Source of the DNA: CAIXSC01 sp046349915
GTDB lineage: Bacteria > Planctomycetota > Planctomycetia > Pirellulales > Pirellulaceae
Length of the DNA: 64,000 nt
Direction: 5' to 3'
NCBI GenBank assembly: GCA_046349915.1
Contig: JAXMBL010000005.1
Span: 434,001 to 498,000, forward strand
This document shows, one piece after another, positions 17,861 to 26,521 of the stretch; the first letter of the stretch is position 1, and the number at the start of each line of letters is the position of its first letter. A model generated the notes under the pieces. The model ran no database searches. It saw nothing but the letters and a program-made list of their open reading frames with translations, and was not told where the DNA came from. The position numbers were made by a program, and so were the translations under genes.

Positions 17861-18301
17861 ATGTCGCGAGTGTTTCGATACGGGCGACGCGTTGAGTTTC
17901 GCGACACTGATGCGGCAGGCATGATGCACTTCTCGACGTTCTTCCTCCGCATGGAAGAAGCTGAGCATGCGTTCCTGAGATCACTCGGCTCAAGCGTGTG
18001 GGTGGTTGACGGGGAAGGTAAAGTAAGCTGGCCGCGAGTTTCTGCTCAATGCGATTATCGCGGCCCCGTTCGATTCGAGGAACAGTTGGATGTGGAAGTC
18101 GCGGTCGCTCGTTTGGGTGAAACAAGCGTGACCTACGAATTCCGATTTTTGCGAGACGCCGACGAAGTGGCTCGGGGGCGAGTGACGGCGGTCTGCTGTC
18201 GATTTCGAGCCCACGAAAAACCGGCGCCCATCCCGATTCCCGCCGACCTTCGCCGCGAACTTGAGACCTACCTCCTGCCGTTGACGGCGGGTCCGCTATG
18301 A
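17861..18301 (+). CDS. YbgC/FadM-type acyl-CoA thioesterase (hot-dog fold)
   Basis: 146 residues starting at ATG 17861. The frame is open further upstream but only this part matches. The hot-dog signature is 'VEFRDTDAAGMMHFSTFF', with the catalytic Asp of the 4-hydroxybenzoyl-CoA thioesterase group (D-x-D-x-x-G-x-x-x-(Y/H)). It continues with 'MEEAEHAFLRSLG' and the strand 'DYRGPVRFEEQLDVEV'. It hydrolyses a short or aromatic acyl-CoA in the cytoplasm, with unknown substrate. The stop overlaps the next start (ATGA, 18298-18301), so it is translationally coupled to the prenyltransferase-like gene. Confidence 0.88.
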   Translation: MSRVFRYGRRVEFRDTDAAGMMHFSTFFLRMEEAEHAFLRSLGSSVWVVDGEGKVSWPRVSAQCDYRGPVRFEEQLDVEVAVARLGETSVTYEFRFLRDADEVARGRVTAVCCRFRAHEKPAPIPIPADLRRELETYLLPLTAGPL

Positions 18302-19227
18302 CGACTTACCTTGAGGAACTAACCGTACGGCTGGCCACGGGCCTCGGGCATCTGCCCGACGAGGTGCGGTCACGACATGCGCGTTACCTCCTTTCGGCTC
18401 AACGCGAGGATGGAGGGTTTGCTGGCCGCGAGGGCGGCAGCGACCTCTATTACACCAGCTTCGGGCTGCGTGGCTTGGCAGTGCTGGGCGAGTTGCATGG
18501 CGAGCCGGCGGAGCGAGCGGCGGGATATTTGCGCGGGCGTCTTTCGGGCAAGGAATCGATCGTCGATTTTCTGTCGCTAATTTACAGCGCTCGGCTCTTA
18601 GCGGAAGCGGCTGGGGTCGATCCTCTGTCGGATGCCGCGCCGACATGGCGTGACGCGGTCGCCCAGTCGCTCGAACGATTGCGGCGAGAAGACGGCGGCT
18701 ACGCGAAGGGTCCGGAAGGGCATGCCAGCAGTACTTATCACACGTTTCTGGTAGCGCTTTGCCTGCAACTGATCGACCGCCCCATCCCCGAGCCCGTGCG
18801 ATTGGTTGCGTTCCTCCGCAGCCAGTCGTGCGAAGGTGGGGGCTTCCGCGAGATTCGCGCTGGCAAGCGAGCGGGCACTAACCCAACGGCGGCCGCCATC
18901 GGCACATTGCGCCTACTTGGCCAAATCACGTCCGCGGACCGCGAGCCAACTCTCGATTTTTTGGTCGAGATGCAGAACGAAGAAGGGGGGCTCCGGGCGA
19001 ATACTCGCATTCCGATCGCCGACTTGTTGAGCACATTCACGGGCCTGCTGACCATCATCGACTTGGACGCGTTCGACGAAATCGATGGCCAGGCGGCGTT
19101 GCGATTCGTGCGTTCGCTGGAGCTACCCGAAGGCGGCTTCCACGGCGCCGCGTGGGATCCGGCTCACGATGTCGAGTACACCTTTTACGGGCTGGGTTGT
19201 CGAGCGTTGCTGCACCGGATAGCCTGA
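18298..19227 (+). CDS. Prenyltransferase beta-subunit/squalene cyclase-type alpha/alpha-barrel protein
   Basis: 309 residues made of repeats with the protein-prenyltransferase/terpene-cyclase motif: 'AQREDGGFAGREGG', 'LRREDGGYAKGPEG', 'LRSQSCEGGGFREI', 'MQNEEGGLRANTRI' and 'LELPEGGFHGAAWD', spaced about 45-55 residues apart. Eukaryotic relatives are Rab geranylgeranyl transferase beta subunits, which need an alpha subunit. None is seen here. Bacterial stand-alone members have no established reaction. The cyclase DxDD acid motif is not apparent, so triterpene cyclisation is unlikely. Zinc-ligand-like Asp/Cys/His residues may remain ('WDPAHDVEYTFYGLG' near the end). It is coupled to the thioesterase upstream and lies 5 bases from the ABC ATPase downstream. 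Confidence 0.82.
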   Translation: MTTYLEELTVRLATGLGHLPDEVRSRHARYLLSAQREDGGFAGREGGSDLYYTSFGLRGLAVLGELHGEPAERAAGYLRGRLSGKESIVDFLSLIYSARLLAEAAGVDPLSDAAPTWRDAVAQSLERLRREDGGYAKGPEGHASSTYHTFLVALCLQLIDRPIPEPVRLVAFLRSQSCEGGGFREIRAGKRAGTNPTAAAIGTLRLLGQITSADREPTLDFLVEMQNEEGGLRANTRIPIADLLSTFTGLLTIIDLDAFDEIDGQAALRFVRSLELPEGGFHGAAWDPAHDVEYTFYGLGCRALLHRIA

Positions 19228-19232
19228 CTCTC

Positions 19233-19910
19233 ATGACTAAACTCGTCGTAGACAACGTCACCAAACAGTACGCGACTCGCGGCGAACCTGTCGTGGTTCT
19301 ACGCGGCGTCTCGCTCTCGATCGAACAGGGCGAGACGGTCGCGATCTTGGGTCCGAGCGGGTCCGGCAAAAGCACGCTTTTGCACATCCTCGGCACGCTG
19401 GAGTCTCCCAGTTCGGGCGCCGTCTCGTTGGGCGGAGTTAATCCGTTTACGCTGGACGAACCCGCGCTCGCCGCCTTCCGCAACCAGCACATCGGCTTTG
19501 TGTTCCAAGAGCATCACTTGCTCCCACAGTTGTCCGTGCTGGAGAACGTCCTGATTCCGGCACTCGCCGTCGGCGCCCCGACGACCACGCAGCGTGATCG
19601 AGCGGTCCAGTTGCTCGAGCGAGTCGGGCTTTCGCATCGCCTGGAGCATCGCCCCGCGGAACTCTCCGGCGGTGAACGTCAGCGAGCGGCGATTGCTCGC
19701 GCTTTGCTGCTACAACCACTCGTGCTGCTCGCCGACGAACCCACGGGCAATCTTGATCGAACGAACGCTCAAGCGATCGCGAGGGTCTTGGGCGAATTGC
19801 GGGAGTCGGAACCAACGATGCTGGTCGTGGTCACGCACAGCTTGGAATTAGCCGAACTCATGCAGCGTCGATACCACATTGATGACGGGCGTCTCGAAAT
19901 GGCTCGGTAG
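19233..19910 (+). CDS. ABC transporter ATPase, LolD/MacB type
   Basis: 225-residue ATPase starting at ATG 19233. Walker A is 'GPSGSGKST' (about residues 39-47), the Q-loop region 'FVFQEHHLLPQLSVLENV' is typical of the LolD/MacB/FtsE branch, the signature is 'LSGGERQRAAIARAL', Walker B is 'VLLADEPTGNLD', and the switch His is in 'VVVTHS'. This branch drives mechanotransmission, such as lipoprotein release or efflux, rather than substrate passage through the membrane. The FtsX-type permease 26 bases downstream is its obvious partner. Confidence 0.93.
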   Translation: MTKLVVDNVTKQYATRGEPVVVLRGVSLSIEQGETVAILGPSGSGKSTLLHILGTLESPSSGAVSLGGVNPFTLDEPALAAFRNQHIGFVFQEHHLLPQLSVLENVLIPALAVGAPTTTQRDRAVQLLERVGLSHRLEHRPAELSGGERQRAAIARALLLQPLVLLADEPTGNLDRTNAQAIARVLGELRESEPTMLVVVTHSLELAELMQRRYHIDDGRLEMAR

Positions 19911-19936
19911 TCGCCTGGCTGGAGTCTCGCGAACCG

Positions 19937-22900
19937 ATGTTCAATCTTCGCCAATTCCTCGTACGCAGTCTTGATCATCATCGTCGAGTGCATATTGCAG
20001 TCGCGCTCGGGGTGGCTGCGGCCACGGCCGTGCTGTGTGGTGCGCTCTTGGTGGGCGACTCAGTGCGAGCGAGCCTCCGACATCTGGTGCTCGATCGCTT
20101 TGGTCGAATCGATGATGTGTTGGTGGTCGATCGCTTCTTTCGTCAGGAGTTAGCCAGCGATTTGCTGACCCGTTCGGCCTCGTCGAGTTCCGAGGCAGCA
20201 CCGCACGATGCCCTACATGAATCCATTGTGCCCGCGGTGTTGCTGATGGGAGGAACGGTAGAGCGAGCCGAGTCATCAGGTTCTAGCGAGACGGCTTCGT
20301 CGACAGACGACTCAAAACTCACTGGCAGCGCCAGCGACTCCGCAGCCATTAGCGCATCGCGTGCCGGTGCTCGCCGAGCGACTCAAGTGCAGATCCTCGG
20401 AGTGGACGCGGCATTCTGGGACTTGAGCCCCGCGACGGCTCGTCGGCCCACGCTCCCGCAGGGAGAACAAGTCGTGCTGAATCAGCCGTTGGCTGACGAG
20501 TTGGGCGCGAAGATCGGCGACACTGTCGTGTTGCGTTTGCCGGGAGCGAACCAGGTGCCGGCCGACAGCCCTCTGGGGCGCAAGACCGACCGTATCCGCT
20601 CGCTGGCGGAACTCAAGGTTGTCGACATCATTCCCGCCGAAGGACTCGGACGGTTCAGCCTTCGCTCCACGCAACGTCCCACGCTCACCATTTTCCTTCC
20701 GCTTGAGCTGGCTCAGCAGGCCGTCGAGCAAACGGGCCGAGTGAATGCGATGTTCGCGGTTCGCAAGCCTCACTCGGCGACACCGGCGTCGTCGACCGAC
20801 GCCATCCCTGTTCCCGCCGATCTGGCCGATCTGGGTTTGAAGATCACGCGAGTGGAAAGAGAGTTTAAGTCCCCCGAGGGCGGCAAGTCCGAGACAGTGT
20901 ACGCGTATTTCCATCTTTCCAGCGACCGGCTGTTGATCGACGAGCAAGCGGCTCGAGCCGCCATGGAGGCGTGGCGCGATTTCTCGCCGCAGCCCACGTT
21001 GACCTACTTGGCGAATACGATCGCCAAAGTAAGCCCCGACGCTACGGCCAGTGCGGAAGCCAAAACTGAAACGACCTCCGCGGCGGGACAATCACCGTCC
21101 ACTCGCCGTCCTGGAATTCCTTACTCGATGATCTCCGCGATCGACTCCAACGAAGCGTTGGGACCGCTACGCGGCGACGATGGCCAGCCTCTTCCTCCCT
21201 TGGGCGATCAAGAGATTGCCTTGACCAGTTGGGCCGCGAACGACTTAGGAGTGAAGCCCGGCGACAAGATTCGAGTGACTTGGTTCGAGCCCGAGACGAC
21301 TCATGGAGAGACGAAGGAAACATCGGCCGAGTTCACTCTGCGCGCGATTGTCCCGTTAGTCGAACCGACTCAGGGCTATCGTCGCAATCGCTTGCCCGTG
21401 TTCGACAAGCGGCCCACGGAGGCGAACGACCCCGACCTTACTCCGACTGTCGAGGGAGTGACCGACCAGGAGTCGATCGACAAGTGGGATCCGCCGTTCC
21501 CCTACGAGCCGAAACGGATGAGAGCGCAAGACGACCAGTATTGGTCGCGTCATCGCACGACTCCGAAGGCGTACGTGTCGGCCAAGACGGGTGCGCGGTT
21601 ATGGAAAAGTCGGTTCGGCTCATTGACCTCCATTCGCGTCCCAGCAAGGGCGGGCGTGACGGAGGACGAGTTGCGGCGACGTTTATTCGAGCAATTCGTC
21701 AAGGAAAACGTCCGGCTCGGCATGGAGTGGTTGCCGCTCAAGCAACGCGGCCTCGCGGCCTCCAAGGGGACGACGCCGTTTGATGCGTTGTTCCTGTCGC
21801 TCAGCTTCTTCGTGATCGGCGCCGCGCTGTTGCTGGTGGGGCTGCTGTACCGACTGGGACTGGAACGTCGAGCGGCCGAAATTGGTTTGTTGGCGGCCGT
21901 GGGTTGGTCGATTCGTCGGATCACTCGAGTGTTGGTGATTGAGGGGATCATCGTTGCGGCCGTAGGCGCTGTGATCGGAGTTGTGGCGGGCCTTGGCTAC
22001 GCTTGGCTGATGGTGACGGGGCTCAAGACCTGGTGGGTCGGCGCCATTTCAACTCCTTTTCTGGAGTTGGCGATCACGCCGCGCAGTTTATTGGTCGGTT
22101 ACGCGAGTGGCGTGGTTGTTTCAGCGCTCGTGACATATTTCACTCTGCGGGCATTACGCAAGGCGCCCGTTCGTCCGCTGTTGGCGGGGACGTTTACGGC
22201 GGAGGTCGCGAACGCGACGGGAGCAGGCTCGAGCAGTCGGCGCGATCGTTCGCGCTGGGTGCTTTGGGCGCTGGTCGTCGGCACGCTCGCTTCAAGTGGT
22301 TCGGCCTTCGGCTTGAGTGGCGAAGCGCGAGCAGGTGCGTTTGTGGCTGGCGGTATGTGCTTGCTGGGTACGTTGCTGATGTTAGTCTGGCGATGGTTCC
22401 AGCGGGCCGGAGGAATGGCTCACAACACTTCGCGTTTCAATCTTCCATGGTTAGCGGCCCGAAACGCGGGCCGCAATCCAAGTCGCAGTACGTTGACGAT
22501 TGGCTTGGTCGCGACCGCCTGCTTCTTGATCGTTTCGATGAGTGCTTTCCGGCTGCAGCCGACCGCCACGGGCGTGGGCGGGTTTGATCTGATCGCCGAG
22601 AGCGCTCAACCGATTTTCGTCGATCTCAACTCGCCGCAGGCTCGCGAGGACTTATGGGGCGAGCAGGCGAGCGCCTTGCAGGGGGTTGGCATTTTTGCCT
22701 GGCGAGTGCAACCGGGCGACGACGCCAGTTGCAACAATCTCTATCAAGCAACTCAACCGCGCGTGCTCGGAGTCTCGGCTGCGTTTGTGGAAGATCAAGA
22801 TCGAGTCGAGGGGCCGCGGTTTGGCTGGGCCGCGACTGCCGCGGACAACGATGCAACTCGGAAGAATCCGTGGCGTTTACTGTCGACTTATCTGGGGCAG

Positions 22901-23653
22901 GAGCCGCACGATTTTTCACGCGGAGCGACAGCGGTTCCGGTGGTGCTCGACATGAACACCGCGTTGTACAGCCTGCATCTCTACGGCGGCGTTGGCCAGG
23001 AATTCGAGATCACTTACTCGGATGGTCAGACGATTCGCTTTCGAGTGGCTGGCTTGTTGTCGAACAGCGTGCTGCAGGGCAGCTTGATGATCGACGAGCG
23101 TCAATTCACGAAACTGTTTCCCGAGGTGAGCGGCTATCGCCACTTCTTGGTGCGCACAGGCGAGTCGCGGGCCGCCGCGGTCGCTCAACAGTTGGAAGAA
23201 CGCCTGGGAGACGAAGGGTTCGATGCATCGGATAGTCGGCAGGTGCTGGCCGCGTTTCTGTCGGTGCAGAACACGTACCTGAGCACCTTCCAAAGCCTGG
23301 GCGCTCTTGGCCTACTGCTAGGCACCTTTGGCTTGGCCACGGTACAGGCTCGCAGCGTCTTCGAGCGGCGTGGCGAGTTGGCGTTGCTGCGAGCGACGGG
23401 ATTCCCACAGTCTCGGTTGAATCGACTGGTATTGCTGGAACATGCTGTTCTGCTGCTCGGCGGCCTGACGGTTGGCGTCGTTGCCGCGCTAGGCGCCGTG
23501 TTGCCGCATGGCGCCCTGGGAAGCGCCCCAGCTCCTTGGGGCGAATTGTCGTTGTGGCTGGCCTGCGTGTTGGTGGTGGGACTGATCTCGGGTTGGATCG
23601 CGCTGCGTGCGATGTCGCGAGCGCCCGTCATAGGAGCGCTCCGTGGAGACTGA
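19937..23653 (+). CDS. Giant FtsX/LolC-type ABC transporter permease
   Basis: 1238 residues, about three times a single LolC/MacB permease and typical of duplicated FtsX permeases. There is an N-terminal membrane segment ('VALGVAAATAVLCGALLVG'), a very large extracytoplasmic domain (about 50-610), and a first FtsX block of membrane segments beginning 'LSLSFFVIGAALLLVGLLY' and including 'AAEIGLLAAVGWSIRRI'. More helices lead to a second short N-terminal-type segment, another outer domain, and a second FtsX block with 'ERRGELALLRATGFPQSRL'. The cytosolic coupling motif is thus present twice, so one polypeptide may form the whole membrane part with two ATPase copies. The end overlaps the next gene by 11 bases. 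Confidence 0.9.
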   Translation: MFNLRQFLVRSLDHHRRVHIAVALGVAAATAVLCGALLVGDSVRASLRHLVLDRFGRIDDVLVVDRFFRQELASDLLTRSASSSSEAAPHDALHESIVPAVLLMGGTVERAESSGSSETASSTDDSKLTGSASDSAAISASRAGARRATQVQILGVDAAFWDLSPATARRPTLPQGEQVVLNQPLADELGAKIGDTVVLRLPGANQVPADSPLGRKTDRIRSLAELKVVDIIPAEGLGRFSLRSTQRPTLTIFLPLELAQQAVEQTGRVNAMFAVRKPHSATPASSTDAIPVPADLADLGLKITRVEREFKSPEGGKSETVYAYFHLSSDRLLIDEQAARAAMEAWRDFSPQPTLTYLANTIAKVSPDATASAEAKTETTSAAGQSPSTRRPGIPYSMISAIDSNEALGPLRGDDGQPLPPLGDQEIALTSWAANDLGVKPGDKIRVTWFEPETTHGETKETSAEFTLRAIVPLVEPTQGYRRNRLPVFDKRPTEANDPDLTPTVEGVTDQESIDKWDPPFPYEPKRMRAQDDQYWSRHRTTPKAYVSAKTGARLWKSRFGSLTSIRVPARAGVTEDELRRRLFEQFVKENVRLGMEWLPLKQRGLAASKGTTPFDALFLSLSFFVIGAALLLVGLLYRLGLERRAAEIGLLAAVGWSIRRITRVLVIEGIIVAAVGAVIGVVAGLGYAWLMVTGLKTWWVGAISTPFLELAITPRSLLVGYASGVVVSALVTYFTLRALRKAPVRPLLAGTFTAEVANATGAGSSSRRDRSRWVLWALVVGTLASSGSAFGLSGEARAGAFVAGGMCLLGTLLMLVWRWFQRAGGMAHNTSRFNLPWLAARNAGRNPSRSTLTIGLVATACFLIVSMSAFRLQPTATGVGGFDLIAESAQPIFVDLNSPQAREDLWGEQASALQGVGIFAWRVQPGDDASCNNLYQATQPRVLGVSAAFVEDQDRVEGPRFGWAATAADNDATRKNPWRLLSTYLGQEPHDFSRGATAVPVVLDMNTALYSLHLYGGVGQEFEITYSDGQTIRFRVAGLLSNSVLQGSLMIDERQFTKLFPEVSGYRHFLVRTGESRAAAVAQQLEERLGDEGFDASDSRQVLAAFLSVQNTYLSTFQSLGALGLLLGTFGLATVQARSVFERRGELALLRATGFPQSRLNRLVLLEHAVLLLGGLTVGVVAALGAVLPHGALGSAPAPWGELSLWLACVLVVGLISGWIALRAMSRAPVIGALRGD

Positions 23654-24221
23654 TTCGACAGCCAACCAGGAGACCGAATCGCCGAGCGAAAACACTCCCG
23701 CTCGCGCGGCTCAGCCGCCAATCCGCCCGCGCTGGCTACTGATCCTCGTGCTCGTTCTGATAGCCACAGGCGCGGGACTATGGAGTTTGCGCCGGCCGCT
23801 GCCAAAAGTAACTCGAACAGAATTGGAACAAGCGAGCCGCCTGTGGTCGGAAAGCGGGCCTGCCAGCTATCACGTTCAAGTGCGAGTGACGGGGCGACAG
23901 GGGGCTCGTTACGACGTGCGTGTGCGCGATGGCGTGGTCGTCGAAGCGTTACGGAATGGCGAATCGTTGAGCCCGGGACCGACGCTGGAGACATGGTCGG
24001 TTCCGGGGATGTTTCGCACGATTCTGTTGGATGTAGAAGGGCTGGAACGTCGCTCGCGCGGGAGCAGTGATGAGGCCGCTCCGAGTACTTCGTTGCTCTT
24101 ACGTTGTGAATTCGAACCGGAGCGCGGCATCCCTCTGCGTTATCAACGCATCGAATGGGGCAATGGCACGACGAATCCTGACGCGAGTTGGACGGTCGAC
24201 AAGTTTGAGGTCATTCCCTGA
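23643..24221 (+). CDS. Small membrane-anchored DUF6174-like protein
   Basis: 192 residues from a GTG at 23643 that overlaps the permease stop by 11 bases. A Glu/Ala/Pro-rich cytosolic tail is followed by one hydrophobic anchor (about 29-47, 'WLLILVLVLIATGAGLWSL'). A compact outer domain follows with 'WSESGPASYHVQVRVTGRQ' and 'YDVRVRDGVVVEAL', the pattern of DUF6174 proteins. There is no catalytic motif. The overlap and the anchor suggest an accessory extracytoplasmic subunit of the preceding transporter. Family assignment is by pattern only. Confidence 0.7.
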   Translation: METDSTANQETESPSENTPARAAQPPIRPRWLLILVLVLIATGAGLWSLRRPLPKVTRTELEQASRLWSESGPASYHVQVRVTGRQGARYDVRVRDGVVVEALRNGESLSPGPTLETWSVPGMFRTILLDVEGLERRSRGSSDEAAPSTSLLLRCEFEPERGIPLRYQRIEWGNGTTNPDASWTVDKFEVIP

Positions 24222-24246
24222 TTTCCCAGAAGATGGCGAGCCGCCG

Positions 24247-25059
24247 ATGCAGGCATGGCGTGACAAGGTGGTGTTGGTAACCGGCGGCTCGGCGGGCTTC
24301 GGCCTCGCCTTAGTCGCGGCGTTCGCGGCGACGGGTGCTCGCGTCATCGCCGTATCGCGTGATGAACGCAAAATGGCCGAGGCACTCGCGACGCTGCCTC
24401 CCGAGTTGCAAGCTCGCGTGGACGGTTTGTCGGCCGACGTGACCGATACAGAGAGCGTCGATCAGTTGTTCGGCATGGTCGCTCGCAAATATGGGCGGCT
24501 CGATGTGCTGGTCAACAACGTGGGCATTTCAGCTCGCCGCGCACTCGTCGACACGACGCCCGCGGAGTTCCAGCGTCTGTGGGAAGTGAACTTCTTGAGC
24601 ATCGTGCGATGTGTGCTGGCGACTCGCAGCTTGCTTTTCGAATCCAAAGGCCAAGTCGTCAACATTGGCTCGCTGGCGTCGAAGTCCGCGGCCCCTTTCT
24701 TGGGCGCCTATCCGGCGACGAAATCAGCTCTAGGCGCTTATTCCCAGCAACTTCGTTACGAATGGGCCGAGCACGGAGTGAATGTGCTCTTGGTTTGCCC
24801 TGGCCCCATCCGTCGCGAAGACGCCGGCCAACGCTACTCGTCCGAGGCGGCGAATCTGCCAGAGTCGGTGAAGCAGCCGGGCGGCGGGGTGAAACTGCGT
24901 GGCCTAGATCCCCAGTGGCTCGCTCGACGCATTGTGCGTGCCTGTGAGCAACGCGAAACCGAGTTGGTCGTCCCCTTCAAGGCGAGACTGTTGTTCGCAA
25001 TCCAGCAACTCTCGCCCCGATTTGGCGATTGGTTATTGCGCAAGTTCACGCGTAGCTGA
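24247..25059 (+). CDS. Short-chain dehydrogenase/reductase (SDR)
   Basis: NAD(P)-dependent oxidoreductase of 270 residues starting at ATG 24247. The nucleotide-binding glycine motif is 'VTGGSAGFG', the structural motif 'VNNVG', and the catalytic Ser-Tyr-Lys set is complete: Ser in 'NIGSLASKSA' and Tyr/Lys in 'AYPATKSAL'. The C-terminal extension 'LLFAIQQLSPRFGDWLLRK' resembles membrane-associated SDRs of the DHRS7 type. It is 25 bases after the DUF6174-like gene and may be cotranscribed. Nothing indicates its substrate. Confidence 0.9.
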   Translation: MQAWRDKVVLVTGGSAGFGLALVAAFAATGARVIAVSRDERKMAEALATLPPELQARVDGLSADVTDTESVDQLFGMVARKYGRLDVLVNNVGISARRALVDTTPAEFQRLWEVNFLSIVRCVLATRSLLFESKGQVVNIGSLASKSAAPFLGAYPATKSALGAYSQQLRYEWAEHGVNVLLVCPGPIRREDAGQRYSSEAANLPESVKQPGGGVKLRGLDPQWLARRIVRACEQRETELVVPFKARLLFAIQQLSPRFGDWLLRKFTRS

Positions 25060-25138
25060 ATAAGGGGCGGGTGGCTTGGCGAGCTAGTTTGCGGCGGAGC
25101 GTTGGACCACGGCGGAGCGCAGGAGCATTGAGGAGCGT

Positions 25139-25157
25139 TGGACCACGGAGTGGTCCA
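25139..25157. terminator. Hairpin between convergent SDR and uppP genes
   Basis: TGGACCAC (25139-25146) and GTGGTCCA (25150-25157) form an 8-bp perfect stem. A degenerate copy of its left arm (GTTGGACCACGGCGGAGCG) lies about 38 bases upstream. Bidirectional terminator or a short dispersed palindrome: the T-tract is poor on both sides. Confidence 0.35.
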
Positions 25158-25174
25158 CGACTATGTTTCCTCAC

Positions 25175-26242
25175 TTACAACATTTTCAGCGCCATCAGCC
25201 AGATGACGAGTGCGCCCAAGGCGACTCGATAGTAGCCAAAGATCTCCAGCCCGTGGCGATTCAGATAGGCGACCATCCAGCGCACGGCGAGCGCGGCGGA
25301 AACGGAGGCTGCCGCGGCGCCAGCGATCAGTGGCATCGGCCCATACATTTGCCACATCAATGGACCATACTCGACGGCATCCTTCGCGGTCGCGCCTCCC
25401 AGCGTCACGACGCCGAGCAGAAAGCTGAATTCCACGGCGGCCGTCAGTCGTAGTCCCACCAGCGAGCCGCCCAGAATCGTCATCAGGGAACGACTGACTC
25501 CCGGCCACATGGCGACGCACTGACAAAGTCCTACGACCAATGCTTGTTTCCAGGTGAGTTGTTCGAGGCTCAATCCCGCTTCCGACTGTTCCTCACGAGC
25601 CGCTCGCCAACGTGCGATGGCCAGAATTCCGATACCGCCGACGATCCAAGCGGCCGCGACGGGCCAAAGGCCATACGCTTCGCCGCCGAACAGCAATCGC
25701 TTGATGGGCTTTTCGAGTGCCAGACCCGCGAGGACGGCGGGAACCACGCCGACAACGACATTCATGGCCAGCTTCAACCCGCCAGCATCACGCCCCAGCA
25801 AACCGCGAATCATGCGCAACGTGTGTTTCCAATACAGTCCGAGCACGGCGAGTATCGCACCTGCTTGAATACATACCGCAAATGCGTCGGCCGCTTCCTT
25901 GGACTCGCCTCCGTCATCGCCTAGCCCCATGGCTCGTTGAGTGAGCAGCAGATGACCGGTCGAACTGACGGGCAGATATTCCGTCAGTCCTTCGACGACG
26001 CCGAGCACAGCGGCTTGCGGAATCGTCATCGTCTCGGCGGGCGCCGACGCATGGTTCGAATCGGGGAGACCGACCGCAAAATCGGTCGCATGGTTCGCGG
26101 TCGCCGTCCATTCGGTCTTCGTCGCCACGGGAGATTCCGCCCACACCGAAGTCGTTCCAACCAGCGAACCAGCAACAACCAACGCGAACGCCCCGCGTAA
26201 AAGAATGGTCAAGTACGGCAGGCGAGCGATACGAGCTAGCAT
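25175..26242 (-). CDS. uppP: Undecaprenyl-diphosphate phosphatase UppP (BacA) with a signal-like N-terminal extension
   Basis: Recycles undecaprenyl diphosphate to the monophosphate carrier for peptidoglycan and other envelope polymers. Both active-site motifs are present: 'EGLTEYLPVSSTGH' and 'PGVSRSLMTILGGSLVGL'. The canonical protein begins at 'MTIPQAAVLGVVEGLTEY' (Met72, complement of about 26029). The frame used here starts 71 residues earlier with a convincing signal-peptide-like segment ('LLRGAFALVVAGSLVG', then 'SVWAES') and a hydrophilic spacer. A perfect palindrome TTACAACGATTGTAA (26247-26261) lies just before the long start. It contains a TACAAT -10-like hexamer on the minus strand, which would leave almost no leader for the long form. 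Both starts remain possible. Confidence 0.9.
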   Translation of the reverse strand: MLARIARLPYLTILLRGAFALVVAGSLVGTTSVWAESPVATKTEWTATANHATDFAVGLPDSNHASAPAETMTIPQAAVLGVVEGLTEYLPVSSTGHLLLTQRAMGLGDDGGESKEAADAFAVCIQAGAILAVLGLYWKHTLRMIRGLLGRDAGGLKLAMNVVVGVVPAVLAGLALEKPIKRLLFGGEAYGLWPVAAAWIVGGIGILAIARWRAAREEQSEAGLSLEQLTWKQALVVGLCQCVAMWPGVSRSLMTILGGSLVGLRLTAAVEFSFLLGVVTLGGATAKDAVEYGPLMWQMYGPMPLIAGAAAASVSAALAVRWMVAYLNRHGLEIFGYYRVALGALVIWLMALKML

Positions 26243-26308
26243 CGGGTTACAACGATTGTAAGGAATAGACGCAAAACAGGCGTTTGTTGTTGTGGCAATG
26301 ACCTAAAT

Positions 26309-26365
26309 GTACGCCGGACTTCCAGTCCGTCGCCGTCCTTCGTACGACGGACTTCTAGTCCGTCG
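26309..26365. repeat. Two adjacent copies of the GTACGACGGACTTC palindrome
   Basis: 26309-26332 (GTACGCCGGACTTCCAGTCC, with one substitution) and 26342-26365 (GTACGACGGACTTCTAGTCC), both in the same orientation. They lie in the divergent gap between uppP and the DUF6807 operon. The remainder of the gap shows no gene. Confidence 0.85.
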
Positions 26366-26466
26366 ATCTCCTCACCGCCCCCCGCCACCCAGGACGCATG
26401 GACTGTACGTCGAAATCACCACCTCGGCAAACAGTCGCCGATACCGGCTTCCCCCCGCCAATTGTG

Positions 26467-26472
26467 TACAAT
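26467..26472 (+). promoter_or_regulatory. Candidate -10 box for the DUF6807-caspase operon
   Basis: TACAAT lies 50 bases before the first start codon of the operon, the same hexamer as in the rpsR promoter. The -35 region at the expected spacing is poor, so this is only a candidate, possibly activator-dependent. Confidence 0.3.
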
Positions 26473-26521
26473 CATCGGGCACTTCGATCCTTTACATGCC
26501 GACCTTTGCGGGGGGAGTATC

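Noticed and set aside
18298..19227. Squalene-hopene or other triterpene cyclase
   Set aside because: At 309 residues it is half the length of a cyclase, and no DxDD acid motif is seen.
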